From Gammaproteobacteria bacterium (GTDB lineage: Bacteria; Pseudomonadota; Gammaproteobacteria; Pseudomonadales; Azotimanducaceae): a stretch of DNA of 47,966 nt. Below, piece by piece: positions 35,950-44,066 of the stretch. The notes beneath the pieces were generated by a model. It had not been told where the DNA came from, made no database searches, and saw only the letters and a list, made by a program, of their open reading frames with translations. The stretch spans positions 1 to 47,966 of the forward strand of contig JAPPHD010000068.1 of the NCBI GenBank assembly GCA_028821125.1, given 5' to 3'. The first letter of the stretch is position 1, and every line of letters starts with the position of its first letter. The position numbers and the translations under genes are program-made.

Positions 35950-38289
35950 TTGAGTAGCGAAGACGGCCTGAAGCGCGAGATCGAGGCGTTGCGCGAACAC
36001 GCTTCCCGGCTGTGCGCCGCCGTGCGGCGCATCAATGCGAACCCCGAACTCGACAGCGTATTGGACGCCGTGCTCGAAAACGCCCGCGCGATGACCGGGG
36101 CCGGCTACGGCGTGATTGTCACGGTCGATGCCGCCGGCCAGCCCGAGGACGTCGTGTATTCCGGTTTCCCGGAGGAGACGCGCCGCAAGATGGTGGATGG
36201 GGACGGCGGCCGGCGATTGTTCGATCACTTGCGCAAGCTGCCCGGCGTCCTGCGGCTCGACGACGTGCGCCCCTACGCCAGCGCGAACGGCCTCTCAGAC
36301 GTGCCGCTTCCGGAAGCGGCTTTTCTGGGCACTTCGATGCGCCACGGCAGCGAGTACGTCGGGAGCATCTTCCTGGCTGCGAACGGCCGGGGCGCCGCGT
36401 TCGCCGATGCGGACGAGGAGGTGCTCGAACTGTTCGCCTCACAGGCGGCGGCCGCGGTCGCCAACGCTCACATGCACCGGGAAGAGCGGCGCGCCCGGGC
36501 CAACCTCGAGGCGCTGATCGACACCTCGCCGGTGGGCGTGGTGGTGTTCGACGCGCCGAGCGGTCAGCTCGTGTCACTCAACCGGGAGGCCACCCGTATC
36601 GTGCGCAGCCTGAGCAGCCCCGGCGGCGCGGAAGAGGAGCTTCTGCGGCTGGCCACCTGCCGGCTTCCCGACGGCCGTGAGATCGCTCTCGACGAGTTCT
36701 CGCTGGCGCAGGCCTTCGGGGATGCCGCAACGTTGCGCGCCGAGGAGATCGAGCTCTCGGTGCCGGACGGCCGCAGCGTGACGACGCTGGTCAACGTGAC
36801 ACCGATACGCTCGGAGCAAGACGTTGTCGAGTCGGTGGTCGTCACGCTGCAGGACCTCGAGCCGCTTCGCGAGCTCGACCGGCTGCGGGCAGACTTCCTG
36901 GGCATGGTCAGCCACGAGCTGCGCACCCCGCTGCTGGCGATCAAGGGCTCCACCGGTACGCTGCTCGGCTCTACGCGGACCCTGGATCCGGCGGAGCTGC
37001 GCGAGTTCCATCGCATTATCGACGAGCAGGCCGACCAGATGAGCAGCCTGCTCACCGACCTGCTGGATGCGGGGCGCATCGACACCGGTACGCTTTCGGT
37101 CGCCCCGGAGCCCCTGGAGGTCGGCGCGCTGCTGGAGCGGGCGCGGACCACCTTCGCCGGCGGCGGAGCCCGCCACAACGTGCTGGTGGACCTTCCATCC
37201 GACCTGCCGCGGGCAATGGCCGACCCCCAGCGTATCGTGCAGGTGCTGAACAACCTTCTCGCCAATGCCGCCAGGCACTCGGCGGAGACGGCGCCGATCC
37301 GCATCACGGCGGAACGCCACGGCGTGCACATCGCCGTCTCCGTCGCCGACGAAGGGCAGGGCGTGCCGGCGGAGCAACTTCCGCGCCTCTTCCAGAAATA
37401 CCCCATCGACGGGAGGATCGGGCTGCGGGCGTCCGGACTTGGTCTGGCCATCTGCAAGGGGCTCGTGGAAGCGCACGGCGGCCGCATCCGGGCCGAGAGC
37501 GGCGGCGCGGGCAGGGGCACGCGGTTCACGTTCACGATCCCGGCCGCGGGAGAAACCGGCAAAGTCAGTGGCGGCGCACCGGGCCCGCTGCGCGAAGGGG
37601 GCGCCCAAACGACCGTTCTCGTGGTGGACGACGATCCCAACACGCTTCGCTTCGTTCGTGATGCGCTGACTGACGCGGGTTACGTCACGCTGGTGACCGG
37701 CGACCATCGCGAGCTTGCCGACATGATCCGGACCGAGCGGCCGGCACTGGTCCTGCTCGACCTGATAATGCCGGGTGCCGACGGCATCGAGTTGATGGAG
37801 AGCGTGCCGGAGCTCGGTGACCAGCCGGTGATCTTCATCTCCGGTTACGGCCGCGACGAGACCATTGCCCGGGCGCTCGATGCCGGCGCCGTCGATTATA
37901 TCGTCAAGCCCTTCTCGCCGACCGAGTTGACGGCGCGAATCGCCGCGGCGCTGCGCGGGCAGGAGGAACCGGAGCCCTTCCGTCTGGAAGCCCTCGCCAT
38001 CGAGTTCGACAGGCGCCGGGTGACGCTGGCGGGCCGTTCCCTGGAACTGACGCCCACCGAGTTCGAGCTGTTGCGTGCGCTCGCGCTCAACGCGGGGCGG
38101 GTCATGACCCACGATGACCTGCTGCGCCAGATCTGGAGCCGCCGGGCGGGCAGCGACCCGAAAATCCTGCGGGCGTTCGTGAAGAAGCTCCGTCAGAAGC
38201 TTGGGGACGACGCCGAACGGCCGACGTACATTTTCGGTGTGCGCGGCGTCGGTTACCGCATGGCACAACCGGGAGACGCAACACCCTGA
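35950..38289 (+). CDS. Hybrid histidine kinase with receiver and OmpR-type DNA-binding output in one chain
   Basis: 779 residues from a TTG with AGAGGA 7 nt upstream. Domains in order: an N-terminal helix; GAF (about 30-175); PAS-like (about 183-300); HisKA with H322 in MVSHELRTPLLAIKG; HATPase with NNLLANAARH, DEGQGVP and SGLGLAICKGLVEAHGG (about 425-530); a receiver with DDDP at 560-563, phospho-acceptor D604 (LLDLIMPGADG) and K653; and a winged helix (about 678-775) of OmpR type, ending RGVGYRMAQ. No membrane segment, so it senses a cytoplasmic signal. Sensor, receiver and DNA-binding output are normally on two proteins. It is divergent from the sterol operon and upstream of squalene synthase, so control of both is the natural guess. 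Confidence 0.93.
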   Translation: MSSEDGLKREIEALREHASRLCAAVRRINANPELDSVLDAVLENARAMTGAGYGVIVTVDAAGQPEDVVYSGFPEETRRKMVDGDGGRRLFDHLRKLPGVLRLDDVRPYASANGLSDVPLPEAAFLGTSMRHGSEYVGSIFLAANGRGAAFADADEEVLELFASQAAAAVANAHMHREERRARANLEALIDTSPVGVVVFDAPSGQLVSLNREATRIVRSLSSPGGAEEELLRLATCRLPDGREIALDEFSLAQAFGDAATLRAEEIELSVPDGRSVTTLVNVTPIRSEQDVVESVVVTLQDLEPLRELDRLRADFLGMVSHELRTPLLAIKGSTGTLLGSTRTLDPAELREFHRIIDEQADQMSSLLTDLLDAGRIDTGTLSVAPEPLEVGALLERARTTFAGGGARHNVLVDLPSDLPRAMADPQRIVQVLNNLLANAARHSAETAPIRITAERHGVHIAVSVADEGQGVPAEQLPRLFQKYPIDGRIGLRASGLGLAICKGLVEAHGGRIRAESGGAGRGTRFTFTIPAAGETGKVSGGAPGPLREGGAQTTVLVVDDDPNTLRFVRDALTDAGYVTLVTGDHRELADMIRTERPALVLLDLIMPGADGIELMESVPELGDQPVIFISGYGRDETIARALDAGAVDYIVKPFSPTELTARIAAALRGQEEPEPFRLEALAIEFDRRRVTLAGRSLELTPTEFELLRALALNAGRVMTHDDLLRQIWSRRAGSDPKILRAFVKKLRQKLGDDAERPTYIFGVRGVGYRMAQPGDATP

Positions 38290-38290
38290 A

Positions 38291-38341
38291 TATTCACGCA
38301 ATAGAAACGTTCAAGTGCGGACAATTAGCACTATATTCACG
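38291..38341 (+). promoter_or_regulatory. Repeat-rich region upstream of squalene synthase
   Basis: TATTCACG occurs at 38291-38298 and 38334-38341, 43 bp apart (about four turns). Between them AGTGC (38314-38318) and GCACT (38328-38332) form an inverted repeat. The cluster suggests regulator binding in the 141-bp gap between the hybrid kinase and squalene synthase. Half-sites resembling AGTGC and GCAC also occur at 35813-35861. Confidence 0.3.
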
Positions 38342-38430
38342 AAAAACCCTGTACGCTCGCAGGCTGGCTTGTGCGGGGCGGTTCGTTCGCGCGCCAGTGG
38401 CGCAACGGATTCCGCGTGAGCCCTCGTACG

Positions 38431-39579
38431 ATGGAAGTCAGCGGGATGCGCCGGATGCCAACCATGCCTGTTGCCCGACCCGTTGCGGGTCCTTCCCGAG
38501 CCGCCACGGCGGGATCGGTTTTCGCCGCGCCCCGGGCGCGAACGCAAACGAAAGCCTTGACCGAGCGGGCATGGGCTTACCAGGCACGGGCTCTTCAAGG
38601 GGTGTCCCGGACCTTCGCTCTCACCATTCCACAGCTTCCGCGAGAGTTGCGGGAAGTGGTCGGGAATGCCTATCTTCTTTGCCGCATCGCAGACACCGTT
38701 GAGGACGAACCCGCACTCGATGCCGCAGACAAGCGGGAGTACCTGAGGCGCTTCGTCGGTGTCGTTGCGGGCCGGGTTCCGGCCGGCCCGTTCGCGACGG
38801 GGTTGCGCGCGTTGCTGTCGGGGGCCACGACAGACGCCGAGAAGGAACTGGTTGCCAATACCGCGCTGGTCGTCCATCTGACTCACGGGTTCCGAAACGC
38901 GCAACGCGAAGCGATCCTGCGGTGCGTGGACATCATGACCGCCGGCATGGCCGAGTTCGCCGACCGGGCGCCCGAGGGGCTCGGCACCGTACGGGAGCTC
39001 GACCGGTACTGCTACCACGTCGCGGGCGTGGTCGGAGAGATGATCACGGACCTCGCCTGCGAACATTCCGGCGAGATCGCGTCCCGGCGGAACCGGCTGT
39101 ACCCGTTGTCTTCGGAATTCGGACGCGGTCTGCAACTCGTCAACATCCTGAAGGACGTCTGGGAAGACCGATCGCGGGGCGTGTCCTGGTTGCCGCGCGA
39201 GGCGTTCGGGGGCGGTCCGGGCCCGCCGGCCCCGGTCGCGGGCGACCCGGGTTTTGCCGAAGGCATGCTCACTCTCGTGGGTATCGCCCGCGGGCGTCTC
39301 GAGGCGGCGCTGGAGTACACCCTGACGATTCCGCGGCATGAACCGGGCATCCGGCGGTTCCTCCTGTGGACGCTGGGGATGGCGGTGCTGACGCTCCGCC
39401 GCATCGAGGCGAATCCGCATTTCGCCGCCGGCGACGAAGTCAAGATTCCGCGTCGCCAGGTTCGGGCGACCGTCGTGGCGACGAGTGTGGTGGTACGGTC
39501 GAACCACGCTCTGCGCTGGTTGTTCGACGCGGCGGCGAAGCCATCCCCGAAAGGGGCCGGCGTTGAAAGGCCGACCTGA
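38431..39579 (+). CDS. sqs: Squalene synthase (farnesyl-diphosphate farnesyltransferase)
   Basis: About 382 residues; starts at 38371, 38416, 38431 or 38446 are all possible. The homologous core begins about 50 residues in, at ALQGVSRTFALTIPQLP. First aspartate-rich motif DTVED (88-92) in LCRIADTVEDEP; YCYHVAGVVGEMITDL; second motif DVWED (242-246) in NILKDVWEDRSRG. These match the head-to-head prenyl synthase family and the eukaryote-like one-step squalene synthases, rather than the HpnC/HpnD pair of hopanoid producers. It condenses two farnesyl diphosphates to squalene, the substrate of the fusion protein. No FPP synthase is in the window. Confidence 0.93.
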   Translation: MEVSGMRRMPTMPVARPVAGPSRAATAGSVFAAPRARTQTKALTERAWAYQARALQGVSRTFALTIPQLPRELREVVGNAYLLCRIADTVEDEPALDAADKREYLRRFVGVVAGRVPAGPFATGLRALLSGATTDAEKELVANTALVVHLTHGFRNAQREAILRCVDIMTAGMAEFADRAPEGLGTVRELDRYCYHVAGVVGEMITDLACEHSGEIASRRNRLYPLSSEFGRGLQLVNILKDVWEDRSRGVSWLPREAFGGGPGPPAPVAGDPGFAEGMLTLVGIARGRLEAALEYTLTIPRHEPGIRRFLLWTLGMAVLTLRRIEANPHFAAGDEVKIPRRQVRATVVATSVVVRSNHALRWLFDAAAKPSPKGAGVERPT

Positions 39580-39619
39580 ACGGCGCTTCAACTCATCGAT
39601 CTGAACGGTTGGGGCAGCG

Positions 39620-40762
39620 TCAATGTCCGACGCCGGCCAGGGACCGCACGAGCCGAACCAGGTCTGCCTGCCGTGTAAGCCCGTGTTTGGTGAACATGTG
39701 CTTGATGTGGGAGCGCACCGTGCCCTCTCGGCGGCCAGTCGCTGCGGCGACCTCGCGCGCGGTCATGCCTCCGGCGAGGAGCACCGCCACCTGGCTCTCC
39801 GCACGGGTGAAACGCAGCGTTTCCGCGACCGCGGTGACCTCCACGTCGGAGGCTTCAGTGGCATTGGGTATCAGCACCATTGCCGCAATCGGCCAAGCCC
39901 CGGGGTCAGTCTCCTCACCGCCCACCGGGATCACATGCAGCACCAGAGGCGGCTGGCCGGACGGGCGCCGTGCAATCATCGAACCGGCTGCTCCCCCGCT
40001 TCCGTACGGCGGCAGGGCGCGGGTCAGCAGGTCCTGCAGTTCGGTATTGGCCGTTGGCGTGCGGGCGAACAGGCTGCCGCCTGTATCGTAGAGGATGTCG
40101 CCAATGCGCAGCAGCCTCCGCGCCCGGTCGTTCGCAGCCACGATTCGGGCCCGTCCGTCGAGTTGGATTACACCCAGGCCGGTGGCATCGAGCAGGTTCG
40201 CCAGCGTCATGCCGAGGGTGCCGGCCCTGCCCAGCGCCACCTGCACCCGCACGGTCTGGCGGATGTGCGGCAGGAGGCGGCGAATCGAGTCGAGTCGCGG
40301 GGACGACCAGCCGTCTCTGTCGACGGGATCGTGGACGAACCACAGGATGCGCGAGCCGCCGGGCCCGTCCAGGCGCACGTTCACTGCGTCCCCGGCATTG
40401 CCATGGGTTCTGAAAAAACGGTAAACGGGTGAAGTCTTCAGTTCCTGCTCGGTGAAGACCTCCGTGTTGTGCAACAGGTGCCCGTCGGGCGCATGCCGCA
40501 GGCGGGGCACCCGTTCGTCCAGGGGATAGAAGGTGCCGAAGTAGAGGCGCTCCAGATCCGTGCGCCGCTGGCCGCGGATGCAGGTCCACTGAAACCCGAT
40601 CCGGACGTCATCGTCGGACTCCCCGTCGCCGAACAGCAGGCTGCCGCCGTGGACGCCGAGGGCTTCATCCACGACCGCCGAGAAGCCGGGCCAGCGCGCG
40701 GGATCGAGCGCGGCCTCGTGGAGTGACGTGAGGACGCTCTGGAAGGTCGCTTCATCCTTCAT
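39620..40762 (-). CDS. LuxR-family transcriptional regulator with long N-terminal sensor region
   Basis: About 380 residues from the ATG at 40762. The C-terminal LuxR helix-turn-helix (about 315-376) has LRFTRAESQVAVLLAGGMTAREVAAATGRREGTVRSHIKHMFTKHG. Residues about 185-230 are PAS-like (TLANLLDATGLGVIQLDGRARIVAANDRAR). The N-terminus is not the acyl-homoserine-lactone-binding domain, and no luxI is present. Its start region holds CCCCAATATTGGGG palindromes, and the same palindrome precedes three transcription units to the right, so it is the obvious candidate to bind them and to regulate itself. Ligand unknown. Confidence 0.92.
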   Translation of the reverse strand: MKDEATFQSVLTSLHEAALDPARWPGFSAVVDEALGVHGGSLLFGDGESDDDVRIGFQWTCIRGQRRTDLERLYFGTFYPLDERVPRLRHAPDGHLLHNTEVFTEQELKTSPVYRFFRTHGNAGDAVNVRLDGPGGSRILWFVHDPVDRDGWSSPRLDSIRRLLPHIRQTVRVQVALGRAGTLGMTLANLLDATGLGVIQLDGRARIVAANDRARRLLRIGDILYDTGGSLFARTPTANTELQDLLTRALPPYGSGGAAGSMIARRPSGQPPLVLHVIPVGGEETDPGAWPIAAMVLIPNATEASDVEVTAVAETLRFTRAESQVAVLLAGGMTAREVAAATGRREGTVRSHIKHMFTKHGLTRQADLVRLVRSLAGVGH

Positions 40763-40826
40763 GGTGTAGTGTCCGCGCAAGGGCGCACCGCCGCCCCGAC
40801 GGGCAAGCGAAACGCCATTCCAGAAT

Positions 40827-40840
40827 CACCCATGTTGGGG
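40827..40840. promoter_or_regulatory. Degenerate LuxR-regulator box over the regulator's transcription start
   Basis: CACCCATGTTGGGG matches 12 of 14 positions of the consensus CCCCAATGTTGGGG. It abuts the predicted minus-strand -10 (40846-40841) and covers the predicted start of transcription near 40834. Occupancy would block the regulator's own transcription. Confidence 0.5.
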
Positions 40841-40883
40841 AGCATAGGCATGGTCGGCACTGTGCGCATCCCCAATATTGGGG
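40841..40883 (-). promoter_or_regulatory. Autoregulatory promoter of the LuxR-type gene
   Basis: A perfect palindrome CCCCAATATTGGGG (40870-40883) is followed on the minus strand, after exactly 23 bp, by TATGCT (40846-40841). This is the same box-to-minus-10 spacing as in the three rightward cassettes, placing the box near -42.5 for the regulator gene and replacing the -35. Confidence 0.62.
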
Positions 40884-40889
40884 AGAAAT

Positions 40890-40903
40890 CGTCAACGTTG
40901 GAG
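40890..40903. promoter_or_regulatory. Third, weak box in the regulator promoter
   Basis: CGTCAACGTTGGAG matches about 10 of 14 consensus positions and starts 20 bp (two helical turns) from the perfect box at 40870. It may be an auxiliary site near -62.5. Confidence 0.35.
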
Positions 40904-40953
40904 AGTTTTCGATGTACCTGCGTGCAAACCGGAACCGGCGCGACGAGCGGTTG

Positions 40954-41050
40954 GCGAGCCAAAAAAAGGACAGTAGATCACCCCAATATTGGGGACGCGT
41001 AGACGAATGCCAGTACCTATAGTCGTTCTTCAGCGCGAACGGGCGCAGTT
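40954..41050 (+). promoter_or_regulatory. LuxR-regulon promoter cassette 1
   Basis: Order: GCGAGCC, an A-tract, CCCCAATATTGGGG (40981-40994), ACGCG, TATAGT (41018-41023, 37 bp from box start), then GCGCGAACGGGCGCAGTT. It drives the GNAT-like and radical SAM genes; predicted transcription start is near 41030, giving a leader of about 100 nt. The A-tract may be an UP element. Confidence 0.72.
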
Positions 41051-41128
41051 ATCGAGATAAAACCAAAGAAATTCGTGAATAGGACAGGCGGCCTGGTGAA
41101 ACATGCAAGCTAGAGGTCCTATGCAGAC

Positions 41129-42259
41129 ATGATCGAAATTCACCCCGTATCCGGTAAACGGTCGCTAAAACAATTCATCAAGGTGCCTTGGGCAATCTAT
41201 CGAAACGACCCGAATTGGATACCGCCGCTGATCCTCGAACGGCTGCTGGCGCTCTCGCCAGGGGAACCCGTGTTCGAGCACCTCGACTGGCAGGCCTGGA
41301 TCGCCTGCAGTGAGGGGAGGCCGATCGGCCGCATCAGTGCGCAGATTGACTCGCTGCACCTTGAGCATAACCACCCGGAAGAAGGGTTTTTCGGCATGAT
41401 CGAAGGCGTGGACGACCGGAAGGCTTTCGAACGTCTCACCGGTACCGCCGAAGCCTGGCTGCGCGAGCGTGGAATGACCCGCGTGCTCGGGCCGTTGAGC
41501 CTGAACATGAACCAGGAGCCGGGCCTCCTGTTCCAGGGCTACGATACGCCGCCGACCTTCCTGATGGGTCATGCGCGTCCTTACTATCACCGTCATCTCG
41601 AAGCGGTGGGCTATCGTCCGTGTCAGGAACTGCTCGCCTACCGGATGTACAACGACTATCGGGAGCCCGCAACGATTCGGCGTTTGCGAAAGCGTCTGGC
41701 CGGACGCCTGGAACTGCGCAACATCAACCACGCCGACAGATTGGCGGAACTCGAAAATCTCCGTCGAATCTTCAATGACGGGTGGGCCGACAACTGGGGC
41801 TTTGTCCCATTTACCGAAGCGGAGTTCCGGGCGATCGGGAAGATGTTGCTTTTGGCGATACCGAAGGACTTCATAAAAATCGCCGAACTCGATGGTGAAC
41901 CCGCGGGATTCATCGTTGTGCTGCCTGACATCAACGCCTGCATTGGTGACTTGAACGGACGACTGTTCCCGACCGGCTTCGTGAAGCTGCTTTGGCGTTT
42001 GAAAGTGCGATTTCCCGAGACGGTCAGGGTTCCCCTGATGGGAGTGCGTAAGGACTTGCAGGAAACCGTGTTCGGCCCCGGCATCGCCATGACCCTGATT
42101 CACGCCGCAAGCGCGCCGGCCATCCGGCGGGGAGTGGTGTCCGGGGAATTGTCGTGGATCCTGGAGCAGAACGCCGGCATGCGGAGCATCATCGAACGGC
42201 TGGGGGGCACCGTGACCAAGCGCTATCGCCTCTATCGGAAAGACCTCGGTGGCTCATGA
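41129..42259 (+). CDS. GNAT-like acyltransferase family protein (YghO-like)
   Basis: 376 residues. The N-terminal part (MIEIHPVSGKRSLKQFIKVPWAIYRNDPNWIPP in short steps) and the C-terminal halves look like a duplicated GNAT-type fold: LDGEPAGFIVVLPDINACI and RGVVSGELSWILEQNAGMRSIIERLGG near residues 330-365 fit GNAT motif regions. Related proteins are widespread but lack a defined substrate; some are mis-annotated as pyrophosphohydrolases. First gene after promoter cassette 1 and followed by the radical SAM gene, so probably an acyl- or amide-forming step in the LuxR-controlled pathway. Confidence 0.68.
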   Translation: MIEIHPVSGKRSLKQFIKVPWAIYRNDPNWIPPLILERLLALSPGEPVFEHLDWQAWIACSEGRPIGRISAQIDSLHLEHNHPEEGFFGMIEGVDDRKAFERLTGTAEAWLRERGMTRVLGPLSLNMNQEPGLLFQGYDTPPTFLMGHARPYYHRHLEAVGYRPCQELLAYRMYNDYREPATIRRLRKRLAGRLELRNINHADRLAELENLRRIFNDGWADNWGFVPFTEAEFRAIGKMLLLAIPKDFIKIAELDGEPAGFIVVLPDINACIGDLNGRLFPTGFVKLLWRLKVRFPETVRVPLMGVRKDLQETVFGPGIAMTLIHAASAPAIRRGVVSGELSWILEQNAGMRSIIERLGGTVTKRYRLYRKDLGGS

Positions 42260-42382
42260 CTGCCGTCGCGCGCTCAGCCATTGCAGTCGCCGGCTCACAG
42301 GCTGGCTGTGTTCGTTGCAAACAGGCAAGGTGGAATTGGAATTGAGATCACTTGCGTACGCCCCGGACTGAAGGAGGGAGAG

Positions 42383-43954
42383 GTGCAGAAGAAACTCAGG
42401 ATCGGGGTACTCGACCTCGCCGCGCGGGCGCCGACGAAGGGAATGTTCTCGCGCATCATGCGGGCCAATCTGGCGAGCATCATGCCGCAGGTGGTTGCCG
42501 TCTGGTGCGAACAGGCCGGTCACGAGGTACATTTCGACTGCTATACCGGCATCGGCGCCCCGACCGATGGGCTGCCCGAGGATCTCGATCTCCTGTTCAT
42601 CAGCGCGTTCACGCGCTCGGCGCAGTTGGCATATGCAGTCAGCCACCTGTACCGGCAACGCGGCGCGATTACCGCGCTCGGAGGACCGCATGCCCGTTGC
42701 TACCCGGACGATGCACGGCTCTACTTCGACTATGTGCTCGGTGTCACGGACAGGAGCGTCGTCGACGATCTCGTCAGCGACCGTTCGGTACACAAGCCGC
42801 TCGGTCTGTGCCTCTCTGCCGCGCAACAGCCGCGCGACCTGCCCGGTGTGCGGGAACGCTGGAAATTCATCACGAAGACGCTCGATAAGGCACCCACACG
42901 CCTCAAGTTCGTACCCATGATCGGGAGTCTTGGCTGCCCCTACACCTGCAGCTTCTGCATCGACTCGCTGGTCGACTATCAACCCCTGGAATACGCCCAG
43001 ATTCGTGAGGACCTGAAATTCATCGGCAGGAACATGCCCAATCCCCGGGTACTCTGGCACGACCCCAATTTCGGTATCCGCTTCAACGACTACCTGTCGG
43101 TCATCGAAGAGGCGGCGCCGAACGGCAGCATTCCCTTTCTAGCCGAAAGCACCTTGTCGCTTCTGTCCGAGAAGAACGCCATGCGACTCGGCAAGGCGGG
43201 GTGCCTGGCCATTCTGCCCGGCATCGAGTCCTGGTACGACCTGGGAAACAAGTCCGGCACCGGGCGGCGCCAGGGCGAAGAAAAGGTTCTTAGGGTGTCC
43301 GAGCAGGTCAACATGATCCTGCGCCACATTCCCTATATCCAGACGAATTTCGTGCTCGGACTCGACGATGACGAAGGCGCGGAGCCGTTCGAACTCACCA
43401 AACGGTTCATTACGCTCTCCCCCGGCGCCTTCCCCGCTTATTCGCTGCTCTCGGCATTCGGCGAGGCGGTGCCCCAGAACATCGGCCTGCAGCGCGCGGG
43501 CCGCGTTCTCGGCTTTCCCCACTACTTTCTCGACAACAACAAGGCGATGAACGTTCGGCCGAAAAACTATGCGTGGCCCGAGTTCTACGACCTCCTGATT
43601 GACCTGATGGAGCACTCTTTCTCCAGGGGCGCCGTGTACCGGCGATTTCGTGCTACCAACCGGCCCATCGCGAAACTCATGAACGCGGTGCGCGCCTATT
43701 CCTCCGAAGGCTTCTTCCGTCTCAAGTACCACCGGAAGCTACGAGGTTTCATGGACACCGACCGCCAGGTGCGAAACTACCTCGAACAGGAGACCGACGT
43801 TGTTCCGGACTTCTACCAAAACACCGTCAACCGCAGTCTCGGCGCCTTCGCGGAGTACCTGCCAACGGGCGCCATGGCGCACGACCAGAACGCGTATTCG
43901 AAGAAAGTGGACGTGCGGGCGCAGAACGCAGCTCAGGCGATACGATTGAGCTGA
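42383..43954 (+). CDS. Radical SAM protein with cobalamin-binding-like N-terminal domain
   Basis: 523 residues from a GTG preceded by AAGGAGGGAG. Residues about 5-150 resemble a B12-binding fold (LRIGVLDLAARAP ... DLDLLFISAFTRSAQLAYAVS ... ALGGPHARCYPDDA). The radical SAM core has the [4Fe-4S] motif CPYTCSFC at C185, C189 and C192, then a barrel with GIESWYDLGNKSG and QTNFVLGLDDDEGAEPF. Cobalamin-type radical SAM enzymes methylate unactivated carbons or rearrange carbon skeletons. The DxHxxG motif for base-off cobalamin is not evident, so cofactor binding is uncertain. Probably cotranscribed with the GNAT-like gene, 123 bp upstream. Confidence 0.9.
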   Translation: MQKKLRIGVLDLAARAPTKGMFSRIMRANLASIMPQVVAVWCEQAGHEVHFDCYTGIGAPTDGLPEDLDLLFISAFTRSAQLAYAVSHLYRQRGAITALGGPHARCYPDDARLYFDYVLGVTDRSVVDDLVSDRSVHKPLGLCLSAAQQPRDLPGVRERWKFITKTLDKAPTRLKFVPMIGSLGCPYTCSFCIDSLVDYQPLEYAQIREDLKFIGRNMPNPRVLWHDPNFGIRFNDYLSVIEEAAPNGSIPFLAESTLSLLSEKNAMRLGKAGCLAILPGIESWYDLGNKSGTGRRQGEEKVLRVSEQVNMILRHIPYIQTNFVLGLDDDEGAEPFELTKRFITLSPGAFPAYSLLSAFGEAVPQNIGLQRAGRVLGFPHYFLDNNKAMNVRPKNYAWPEFYDLLIDLMEHSFSRGAVYRRFRATNRPIAKLMNAVRAYSSEGFFRLKYHRKLRGFMDTDRQVRNYLEQETDVVPDFYQNTVNRSLGAFAEYLPTGAMAHDQNAYSKKVDVRAQNAAQAIRLS

Positions 43955-43962
43955 ATCGGTCT

Positions 43963-44033
43963 GCGAGCCGAAAAAACCGTAAATCACCCCAATGTTGGGG
44001 ACGCGAAAACGCATGCCCGTACCTATAGTCGTT
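43963..44033 (+). promoter_or_regulatory. LuxR-regulon promoter cassette 2
   Basis: GCGAGCCGAAAAAACCGTAA, then CCCCAATGTTGGGG (43987-44000), ACGCGAAAACGCATGCCCGT, TATAGT (44024-44029). Box-to-minus-10 distance is again 37 bp. Predicted start of transcription is near 44036, about 31 nt before the decarboxylase GTG. Confidence 0.75.
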
Positions 44034-44066
44034 TTCGTGCACTTAGGAATGACGGAAGGGAGATCC

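Noticed and set aside
40870-40994. Treating the CCCCAATATTGGGG palindromes as part of a mobile element or CRISPR-like array
   Set aside because: The copies are unevenly spaced, each lies at a fixed distance from a -10 hexamer and before a gene, and there is no transposase or spacer structure.
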